Source: Alphaproteobacteria bacterium (GTDB lineage Bacteria; Pseudomonadota; Alphaproteobacteria; UBA8366). Taken from it: DNA of 5,030 nucleotides. Position numbers and translations under genes: made by a program. Every line of letters starts with the position of its first letter. The stretch's first letter is position 1. The stretch spans positions 1 to 5,030 of the forward strand of contig JABJCS010000021.1 of assembly GCA_018665505.1 (NCBI GenBank), written 5' to 3'. Of this stretch, positions 1 to 5,030 are shown in pieces. The notes below the pieces were generated by a model. The model worked only from the letters and a program-made list of their open reading frames with translations. It was not told the origin of the DNA and searched no databases.

Positions 1-1268
1 AAGACGGGTTCCGCTTTATACGCGATACCGAAATTGAAAATACCATTCGCGTCTATGCCGCGCCATTATTTGAGGCGGCAGGTCTCGATCCTAGCGCCGT
101 GTCGATCCATATAGTCAACGATCGTAGCCTGAACGCCTTCGTAGCGGGCGGGCAACGGATTTTCATCCATACCGGCCTCTTGATGAAAACCAAGACACCT
201 GCCGAAGTCATCGGCGTGTTGGCCCATGAAATCGGGCATATAACGGGCGGGCATTTATCAAGGCAGCAAAAGAATCTTGAAAATGCAAACAACCAATCCA
301 TTATTGCCCTCGTACTTGGAGGAGCGGCGGCCCTCGCCGCTCAGTCAGCAGACCCGCTGATTGCTGGGCTAATAGCACAGGGTACAGTCGGTCAGCGATC
401 CTTTCTCGCTTATAATCGAACGATGGAGCAATCCGCTGACCAAGCGGCGCTCGGTTTTCTGGAGGCCACCGGTCAATCAGCACAAGGCCTATATAATTTT
501 CTCGCCTTGCTCTTGGAGCAGGAAAAAATTTATAGCGCCGGCGGGAATTCGTACTCCCGCTCGCATCCACTCAACGCCGATCGGCTACGACATGTCGAAG
601 AACATCTATCGAAATCCGCCTTTAGCCAATCGAAGACAAGCGAGTTAATCAACTCGATGCATCGACGCATGCGCGGGAAACTAAAGGGCTTTATTAATCC
701 GCCGGATCAAACACTTCGAGAATATGACGCAGGTGACCCGGATTATGGTGCCCGTTATGCCCGCGCTATCGCATTGTCGAGATTGCAGGATACCGATGGT
801 GCCGTCGCGATAGTGGACGAGCTGATCGCCGCCTCCCCAAAGGATCCGTTCTTTTATGAGCTAAAGGGTGAGTTACTGGTCGATGGCGGCAGGACGCAAG
901 AAGCAATCGAACCTTATAAAAAGGCACTGGCGATCCTTCCTTGGGCAGCCTTGATTAAGGTTGGCCTCGCTCAAATACAATTGTCGAGCGAGAGTACGAC
1001 TGACCTTGAGAACGCGCGCGACAACCTAAAAGAAGCGCTTCGCTATGAACCGAAATTGTCCGGCGCATGGCGCTTCCTAGCGACGGCGGAAGGCAGGCTC
1101 GGTAATGCCGGCGGCGCCTCGCTGGCGCTGGCCGAGGAAGCCTTGCTAAGGGGTAATAAGGGAAGCGCCCTTTCCCATGTGAAGCGCGCGATGCTCAGCT
1201 TGCCCGAGGGGTCCCCGAACTGGTTCCGTGCACAGGATATTGAAAGCGCTGCCCAGAAAACAGAATGA
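1..1268 (+). CDS. bepA: BepA/YfgC-like periplasmic M48 zinc metalloprotease with TPR domain, 5' partial
   Basis: The reading frame is open from the left edge (first full codon at base 3) and ends at TGA 1266-1268. About 421 residues are visible; the signal peptide and roughly the first 50 residues lie outside the window. The GTG at 99 is internal, because the conserved sequence IRDTEIENTIR...GLDP precedes it. The zinc motif HEIGH is encoded at 225-239 and the third ligand Glu at 426-428, within MEQSADQAA. The SHPL motif has its His at 564-566, matching the spacing of the regulatory 'His switch' of E. coli BepA. A hydrophobic Ala/Leu/Gly stretch (about 297-395) lies between the motifs. From about 735 to the end the protein is helical with TPR-like repeats. 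Members of this family are periplasmic proteases/chaperones that act on outer-membrane proteins at the BAM complex, degrading stalled LptD. The family call is firm; orthology to bepA itself is inferred from the M48+TPR architecture and motif spacing. Confidence 0.9.
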   Translation, partial: DGFRFIRDTEIENTIRVYAAPLFEAAGLDPSAVSIHIVNDRSLNAFVAGGQRIFIHTGLLMKTKTPAEVIGVLAHEIGHITGGHLSRQQKNLENANNQSIIALVLGGAAALAAQSADPLIAGLIAQGTVGQRSFLAYNRTMEQSADQAALGFLEATGQSAQGLYNFLALLLEQEKIYSAGGNSYSRSHPLNADRLRHVEEHLSKSAFSQSKTSELINSMHRRMRGKLKGFINPPDQTLREYDAGDPDYGARYARAIALSRLQDTDGAVAIVDELIAASPKDPFFYELKGELLVDGGRTQEAIEPYKKALAILPWAALIKVGLAQIQLSSESTTDLENARDNLKEALRYEPKLSGAWRFLATAEGRLGNAGGASLALAEEALLRGNKGSALSHVKRAMLSLPEGSPNWFRAQDIESAAQKTE

Positions 1269-1283
1269 TCACAGCGATCTGAA

Positions 1284-1312
1284 TTGACGCACCCCTCCCG
1301 CATCATTCATAT
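1284..1312 (+). promoter_or_regulatory. Weak sigma70-like promoter candidate before the DsbA-family gene
   Basis: TTGACG at 1284-1289 matches the -35 consensus in five of six bases. Seventeen bases downstream, TCATAT at 1307-1312 is a poor -10 (three of six). It lies in the 82-base gap between the protease and the DsbA-family gene, the natural place for an internal promoter. The -10 is weak enough that chance is a real possibility, and read-through from the protease gene would serve equally well. No terminator-like hairpin is seen in this gap. Confidence 0.25.
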
Positions 1313-1350
1313 CAGACCAGCTCGCCAGCCAAATCGAAAGGACCGTCGGA

Positions 1351-2106
1351 ATGCGGTATTTAAAACATCTCTTCGCAATTATTGCGGTTCTCGGAATTGC
1401 AATGGCGACAACCGTCGACGGTCGAGCCGATTCACCTGCCGCGAAAGCTCTGGATAAACCGGCCATCGAGAGAATTGTCCGCGATTACCTGATCGCCAAC
1501 CCCGAGGTCATCGAAGAAGCCGTTCAAGCGCTTCAAGCCAAACGGGAAGCGGCGGAAAAGAACCGCGCACAAGCGGCTCTTAGCGAACATGGCGATGCGC
1601 TTCGCGGGCACCCGATGACACCGGTATCGGGCAACGCGACCGGAGACGTGACCGTTGTAGAATTCTTCGACTATCAATGCGGCTATTGTAAACGCTCGTT
1701 GGCGTCGATCGTCGATTTGCTGAACTCGGATAAGAACGTACGTGTGGTTTGGAAAGAGCTACCTATTCTGGGCCCGGCATCGCGCTTCGCCGCCCGCGCC
1801 GCAATGGCCGCTAAAAAGCAGGACAAATATTTTGATTTCCATGTCGGCGTGATGGGCGCACGTGGTCGTCTCTCCGAAAGCAAGGTGATGAGTATTGCCG
1901 CCGATGTCGGTTTGAACGTCGACCGCCTGCGCGAAGATATGAAGGACCCAAAGATCGAGGCCTATCTCGACGAGACACTGCAATTGGCCAATTCGCTCGG
2001 TATTCGCGGCACACCCGCGTTCGTGATCGGAAATACGTTGGTCCCCGGTGCCATTGACGAGTCCGGTATGAAGCGAATCATTGCGGAAACACGGGCCGGC
2101 GGATAA
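1351..2106 (+). CDS. Secreted DsbA-family thiol:disulfide oxidoreductase, ScsC/Com1-like (CGYC)
   Basis: This 251-residue protein has a Sec signal peptide: basic MRYLKH, a hydrophobic core LFAIIAVLGIAMA, and probable cleavage near A26. Residues 38-80 form a charged helical segment (IERIVRDYLIANPEVIEEAV) resembling the N-terminal domain of ScsC proteins, which mediates trimerisation in some members. A thioredoxin fold with an inserted helical domain follows. The active site CGYC is C110-C113 (codons 1678-1689), preceded by VVEFFDYQ; the cis-proline loop is GTP with T221-P222. A GY dipeptide and a Thr before the cis-Pro are as in E. coli DsbC, which hints at isomerase or reductase activity rather than pure oxidation; this is inference. 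It acts in the periplasm. The start is supported by GAAAGGA at 1336-1342, eight bases before ATG. It lies 82 bases after the BepA-like gene, suggesting a shared role in envelope protein folding. The domain call is firm; the exact subfamily is less so. Confidence 0.9.
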   Translation: MRYLKHLFAIIAVLGIAMATTVDGRADSPAAKALDKPAIERIVRDYLIANPEVIEEAVQALQAKREAAEKNRAQAALSEHGDALRGHPMTPVSGNATGDVTVVEFFDYQCGYCKRSLASIVDLLNSDKNVRVVWKELPILGPASRFAARAAMAAKKQDKYFDFHVGVMGARGRLSESKVMSIAADVGLNVDRLREDMKDPKIEAYLDETLQLANSLGIRGTPAFVIGNTLVPGAIDESGMKRIIAETRAGG

Positions 2107-2168
2107 CCGCTGTTTCGCCCTAATCGCGATTGCCGCCCGGCGTTGCGGTTCATATTCCGGTGTCGTAA

Positions 2169-2189
2169 GCATGTCGTAGAAGGACATGC
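2169..2189 (+). promoter_or_regulatory. Hairpin enclosing the Shine-Dalgarno of the YfcG-like gene
   Basis: GCATGTC (2169-2175) and GACATGC (2183-2189) form a perfect 7-bp inverted repeat around the loop GTAGAAG. The Shine-Dalgarno AGAAGGA (2178-2184) spans the loop and the first two bases of the downstream arm, and the stem ends three bases before ATG 2193. In mRNA this could limit ribosome access or display the SD in the loop. The pairing is read directly from the sequence; a regulatory role is inference. As a DNA site it could instead be a dyad operator. Confidence 0.5.
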
Positions 2190-2192
2190 ACC

Positions 2193-2852
2193 ATGATCGA
2201 TCTCTACACCGCCCAAACACCGAATGGCTACAAGGTTTCCATCGCCCTTGAGGAAATGGAGCTCGATTATTCGGTCCATGCGATTGAGCTCTCCGCGGAT
2301 GGGCAGAAATCCCCGGATTACCTCGCTATCAATCCGAACGGCCGCATTCCGGCTATCGTCGATAGGTCAGTGGATGATTTCGCCGTTTTTGAATCCGGCG
2401 CCATCTTAATCTATCTCGCCGAGAAGACCGGACTGTTTCTGCCGACAGATATGAAAAAGCGCTCCGAAGTCATCCAATGGCTGATGTTTCAAATGGGCGG
2501 GATCGGCCCCATGCAGGGTCAAGCCAACGTCTTCTTTCGGTATTACGAAGAAAAAATTCCAAGCGCCATTGCCCGCTATCAAAACGAATGCCGGCGCCTG
2601 TTCGAAGTGCTCAACACTCGCCTAAAGGACCGCGAATTTATTTGCGACGACTATACCATCGCCGACATGGCGACTTGGCCGTGGGTACGCGGCTATAAAT
2701 GGAGCGGTGTCGACATCGAAGGGTTCGACAATTTGCAAGCCTGGTTGCAACGCCTTTACGACCGCCCCGCCTGTATAAAGGGCATCAACGTCCCACCGCG
2801 CAAAACCGCAGACGGCACCGTCGACATGGCGCGGCAAATGCTCGTCCGTTAA
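2193..2852 (+). CDS. yfcG: YfcG-type (Nu-class) glutathione S-transferase, disulfide-bond reductase
   Basis: This 219-residue cytosolic protein has the two-domain GST layout. Residues 1-80 are the thioredoxin-like glutathione-binding domain and about 88-205 the all-helical domain. It matches E. coli YfcG closely: [15 protein letters not shown] at the N-terminus keeps T9 and N11, which contact glutathione in place of the Tyr/Ser/Cys of other classes. [12 protein letters not shown] (46-57) contains the cis-Pro, and [14 protein letters not shown] (67-80) the glutathione gamma-glutamyl site. [27 protein letters not shown] and [11 protein letters not shown] (the N-capping box) are also family signatures. 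Known members have weak transferase but strong glutathione-dependent disulfide reductase activity. The start is set by AGAAGGA at 2178-2184, eight bases upstream, inside a potential hairpin. The crotonase gene follows after 27 bases and is probably co-transcribed. Family assignment is confident; the physiological substrate is unknown. Confidence 0.93.
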   Translation: MIDLYTAQTPNGYKVSIALEEMELDYSVHAIELSADGQKSPDYLAINPNGRIPAIVDRSVDDFAVFESGAILIYLAEKTGLFLPTDMKKRSEVIQWLMFQMGGIGPMQGQANVFFRYYEEKIPSAIARYQNECRRLFEVLNTRLKDREFICDDYTIADMATWPWVRGYKWSGVDIEGFDNLQAWLQRLYDRPACIKGINVPPRKTADGTVDMARQMLVR

Positions 2853-2879
2853 CAACGAACCAAGAGGAATCATCCGGCA

Positions 2880-3656
2880 ATGACAGATCAAATTCAACTC
2901 GAGCGCGAGGGCGCGATCGCTACGATCACCTTGAACCAACCGGAACGGTTCAATGCGATGAACGAAGGGATGTGGCGTGGCCTCGGCGATGCGATGAAGG
3001 AATGCGACGGCGACACCGATTTGCGCTGCGTCATCATTCGCGGCGCGGGCGGCAAAGCCTTCAGTGCCGGTGCGGACATCAAGGAGTTCGAGACCACACG
3101 CAAGGACAAGAAAACATCCCTTACCTATGGCAAAGTAACGACTTACGGGTTCGGCTCGATTATCGCGTGCCGGCATCCGGTCGTCGCCCAGATTGACGGT
3201 CTTTTCGGCGGCGGCATGGGTATCGCGTCCTGTTGTGATATCCGCGTTTGCGGTCTTTCCAGCAAATTTGGCGTTCCGGTTAAAAAACTCGGCCTTGTCG
3301 AAGCACACGAAGAAGTTCGCCCGCTCGTCGAGAAGTTCGGCGCCAACGTGGCGCTTGAAATCCTGTTACTCGGCGATGTCTTTCCCGTCGCGGACGCCTT
3401 GCGGATGGGTTTGATCAATCAGGTGGTTCCCGATGGAGAGGTCGCCGCCACAGCACGTGCCGCTGCGGAAAAGATTGCGGAAGGGGCGCCGCTTTCGGCA
3501 AGATGGCACAAGAAGTTCATTTATCGACTACTCGATCCGGCACCGCTGACCGATGCCGAGATCGATGAAGGTTTCGATTGCTACGACACCGAGGATTTTC
3601 AAACCGGCCGCCGGGCCTTCGTCGAAAAGACATCTCCGGTATTTGCCGGTCGGTAG
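2880..3656 (+). CDS. Crotonase-fold (enoyl-CoA hydratase/isomerase family) protein lacking both canonical catalytic Glu
   Basis: The 258-residue length is typical of single-domain crotonases. The N-terminus has ITLNQPERFNAMN (16-28). The first oxyanion-hole and CoA segment is AFSAGADIKEF (60-70). The second is IDGLFGGGMGIASCCDIR (105-122), followed by SSKFGVPVKKLGLV (127-140). The C-terminal helices (ALRMGLINQVVPDGE, then SARWHKKFIYRLL) also fit the family. CoA-thioester binding is therefore likely. In canonical hydratases GGGCE and FGQPE carry the two catalytic Glu (E144 and E164 of the rat mitochondrial enzyme). Here those sites are G114 and V134, so ordinary hydratase chemistry is doubtful. 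One residue is also missing between G107 and the GGG compared with the usual spacing. The loop after LGLV reads EAHEE instead of the common Gly-rich PGxGG. The Shine-Dalgarno AGAGGA at 2863-2868 is 11 bases before ATG. It lies 27 bases after the YfcG-like gene and is probably co-transcribed with it. The fold is certain; the reaction is unknown. Confidence 0.93.
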   Translation: MTDQIQLEREGAIATITLNQPERFNAMNEGMWRGLGDAMKECDGDTDLRCVIIRGAGGKAFSAGADIKEFETTRKDKKTSLTYGKVTTYGFGSIIACRHPVVAQIDGLFGGGMGIASCCDIRVCGLSSKFGVPVKKLGLVEAHEEVRPLVEKFGANVALEILLLGDVFPVADALRMGLINQVVPDGEVAATARAAAEKIAEGAPLSARWHKKFIYRLLDPAPLTDAEIDEGFDCYDTEDFQTGRRAFVEKTSPVFAGR

Positions 3657-3660
3657 AATT

Positions 3661-3664
3661 GGAG
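3661..3664 (+). promoter_or_regulatory. Shine-Dalgarno that fixes the start of the SPOR lipoprotein
   Basis: GGAG, in the context TTGGAG, sits five bases before ATG 3670, right after the crotonase stop codon (3654-3656). The reading frame is open further upstream, with an ATG at 3553 inside the crotonase gene. Only the 3670 start has a ribosome binding site and puts a lipoprotein signal peptide at the N-terminus. Confidence 0.75.
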
Positions 3665-3669
3665 TTCGA

Positions 3670-4659
3670 ATGACTACGAGAGCCGTTCCTCTTTTCATCC
3701 TGGCGCTAGTCGCCTTCGTTTCCGCTTGTTCGGGCCCGCATACTGCGGGCTACGGCCCTGTTCGGATCGAGACATATCCACTGGATGGATCGTGCCGCCT
3801 GACGGGGAACGGCTATGTAATGCAAGCCAAAGCGCCAGCGGACCTCGTCGTACCGCTTTCCGCGGCACCTGTCACCGTGGTCTGCAGCACGAAAAGCGGA
3901 TACCAAGGCACGAAAGTTCTCAGTAGCGATTACGACCCCTGGTCTTCGTCTAATGTCGGCTCGTTGGGATTGGGCTATCTCGTGGATCAATCCTCGGGCA
4001 GTGGTCGTCGTTATCCGGAGTTAGTGCAGATCACGATGATCTATACCGAGGCCGGTAAACCCGAGGACCTGCGCGATAGCAAGACCCAAGCCACCGGTGC
4101 CGAAATGTCTGAACAAGGCCCGAAAATGACGGCGCCGAAGATGGCGGCGAAAGAAAAACCGGCAATGACCAAGGAAATGCCGAAGCCGTCGGGCGACCTT
4201 CCCGCGCCGCCAAAGGCGAATACGGAAGACGCTAGCATGCCGGCCCCACCCACGAAGGCAACGACCGCCAAGAAAATGGAGAAGATGGACGATACGGCGA
4301 AGTCCAAAGACCAATCCTTGCCCGATAAAGATACGAAAATGGCCGCTTTACCCATGCCTGATAAAATGGCGAAAGCAGAGCCTGTGAAGATGGTCTCAAA
4401 GAAGGATATCCGCGTCCATCTATCTTCGTTCAAGGAGCGTAAGAACGCGGACCGAAGCTGGAGGAGATTAAGCCATGCCCATGGCGACCTTCTTAAAAAT
4501 TATTCCGTTGCAATCGAGACCGTCGACGTGAAGAAGAAAGGCACCTTCCACCGCGTCTATGCGGGGCCGCTGGCGAGTGATAAAGCAGCCCGCGATCTGT
4601 GCAGCGCGCTGAAACGTAAAAAGGTCTATTGCCGCCCAGTCGCCGCGGGAGCGAACTAG
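3670..4659 (+). CDS. Lipoprotein with PEGA-like domain, Met/Lys-rich linker and C-terminal SPOR domain
   Basis: This 329-residue protein starts with a lipoprotein signal peptide: MTTR, a hydrophobic stretch to residue 17, and lipobox VSAC with the lipidated Cys at C20. Residue 21 is Ser, not Asp, so outer-membrane sorting is expected. Residues 28-123 look like the PEGA-like domain of some envelope lipoproteins: VRIETYPLDGSC, then VTVVCSTKSGYQG, then LGYLVDQSSGSGRRYPELVQITM. C42 and C72 could pair. Residues 146-241 are low-complexity and rich in Lys, Pro, Ala and Met (12 Met), probably a disordered linker across the periplasm. Residues 245-324 are a SPOR domain (IRVHLSSFKERKNADRSWRRL, GTFHRVYAGPL, then C311 and C321). 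SPOR domains bind glycan strands stripped of stem peptides, often at the division site, so a peptidoglycan-tethered or septal lipoprotein is inferred. It begins 13 bases after the crotonase stop. Lipobox and SPOR are confident; the N-terminal domain less so. Confidence 0.85.
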   Translation: MTTRAVPLFILALVAFVSACSGPHTAGYGPVRIETYPLDGSCRLTGNGYVMQAKAPADLVVPLSAAPVTVVCSTKSGYQGTKVLSSDYDPWSSSNVGSLGLGYLVDQSSGSGRRYPELVQITMIYTEAGKPEDLRDSKTQATGAEMSEQGPKMTAPKMAAKEKPAMTKEMPKPSGDLPAPPKANTEDASMPAPPTKATTAKKMEKMDDTAKSKDQSLPDKDTKMAALPMPDKMAKAEPVKMVSKKDIRVHLSSFKERKNADRSWRRLSHAHGDLLKNYSVAIETVDVKKKGTFHRVYAGPLASDKAARDLCSALKRKKVYCRPVAAGAN

Positions 4660-4686
4660 GCTCGCGCCTAAACGCAGCCACCAGCA

Positions 4687-5030
4687 ATGAAATTACCCGT
4701 CGGTACAGTTATCCGAGCCCAAGCCATTCTGTTCGATATGGATGGCACCCTTGTCGATTCCACCCGTGCGGTCGAGCATGTTTGGAGCCGTTGGGCAGAT
4801 CGGCACGCATTGTCGAGTGATATGGTTTTGCACACCATACACGGCGTGCGCATTACCGATTCGGCAAAAAATTTAACGCCTGCTGGTGCCGATATCGACC
4901 GTGGAACCGCGACGCTGATCGCTGAAGAGCGAGAACAGCTAGAGGGTATTTCCGCCATTCCCGGCTCCGTCGAACTGCTCGCGCGGCTACCCTCGCAATC
5001 CTGGGCAGTGGTCACATCCGCCGACCGGGC
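4687..5030 (+). CDS. HAD-superfamily (subfamily IA) sugar-phosphate-type phosphatase, 3' partial
   Basis: The frame opens at ATG 4687 and stays open to the right edge; 114 residues are visible. HAD motif I is ILFDMDGTLVDS (14-25), with nucleophile D17 and acid/base D19. The cap region begins after it, and the segment VLHTIHGVRITD is typical of subfamily IA sugar phosphatases and glycerol-3-phosphatase relatives such as E. coli YfbT (HxpA) and yeast GPP. Motif II is WAVVTSADR near the edge, with T110 the likely phosphate-binding Thr. Motif III (Lys) and motif IV (Asp pair) lie beyond the window. The start is forced: an in-frame TAA lies at 4669-4671, and the next ATG (4738) would remove the nucleophile. 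No convincing Shine-Dalgarno precedes ATG. The gap to the lipoprotein gene is 27 bases, so translational coupling is possible. Superfamily is certain; the substrate cannot be told. Confidence 0.93.
   Translation, partial: MKLPVGTVIRAQAILFDMDGTLVDSTRAVEHVWSRWADRHALSSDMVLHTIHGVRITDSAKNLTPAGADIDRGTATLIAEEREQLEGISAIPGSVELLARLPSQSWAVVTSADR

Noticed and set aside
99..101. GTG as the start of the M48 protease
   Set aside because: The in-frame sequence upstream to base 3 is typical conserved M48/BepA sequence, so the gene begins before the window.
2133..2148. CCGC/GCGG inverted repeat as a terminator for the DsbA-family gene
   Set aside because: The stem is only 4 bp with an 8-base loop and no following T-tract.
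1759..2220. 153-codon open frame on the minus strand
   Set aside because: It is antisense to the C-terminal half of the DsbA-family gene, with no motif or plausible start signal; a shadow of the real gene.
2622..3308. 228-codon open frame on the minus strand
   Set aside because: It lies antisense across the YfcG-like and crotonase genes, both strongly supported by conserved motifs. It shows no recognisable domain and is explained by GC-biased third positions.
3193..3414. Small plus-strand open frame inside the crotonase gene
   Set aside because: It overlaps the motif-rich core of the crotonase in another frame and has no domain or initiation signal of its own.
3553..3669. Upstream extension of the SPOR lipoprotein to an ATG inside the crotonase gene
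   Set aside because: It would bury the lipoprotein signal peptide about 40 residues into the protein and has no matching ribosome binding site; ATG 3670 has both.
4648..4668. GAGC/GCTC inverted repeat around the lipoprotein stop codon as a terminator
   Set aside because: The stem is only four to five base pairs with mismatches beyond, and no T-tract follows.

Overview
The window looks like a chromosomal segment of an alphaproteobacterium, perhaps of the Rhodospirillales type. This is inferred from protein flavour, moderately GC-rich coding sequence, and the pairing of a BepA-like M48 protease with a ScsC/Com1-type DsbA protein. No mobile element, phage gene, CRISPR array, tRNA or rRNA was seen. 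All six genes are on the + strand and tightly packed, with gaps of 82, 86, 27, 13 and 27 bases. The layout suggests one or two transcription units. Both edges cut through genes.

Left part (1-2106), envelope protein quality control: a periplasmic M48 zinc metalloprotease with C-terminal TPRs (BepA/YfgC family, 5' end missing), then a secreted thioredoxin-fold protein with a CGYC active site and a ScsC-like N-terminal helical region. Middle part (2193-3656), cytosolic: a YfcG-type glutathione-dependent disulfide-bond reductase and a crotonase-fold protein that lacks both glutamates used by enoyl-CoA hydratases. Right part (3670-5030): a lipoprotein with a PEGA-like N-terminal domain, a Met/Lys-rich linker and a C-terminal SPOR peptidoglycan-binding domain, then the start of a HAD-superfamily sugar-phosphate-type phosphatase that runs off the right edge.

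A thiol/disulfide theme links several genes: a periplasmic CGYC oxidoreductase or isomerase, a protease family known in E. coli to help LptD reach its native disulfide pattern, a cytosolic disulfide reductase, and a lipoprotein with two cysteine pairs that could be disulfide clients. This link is inferred from adjacency. The crotonase and HAD genes may simply be housekeeping neighbours.

The most notable points are the non-canonical crotonase active site, the unusual Met/Lys-rich SPOR lipoprotein, and a hairpin that overlaps the ribosome binding site of the YfcG-like gene. I see no clear evidence of a wholly new multi-gene system.
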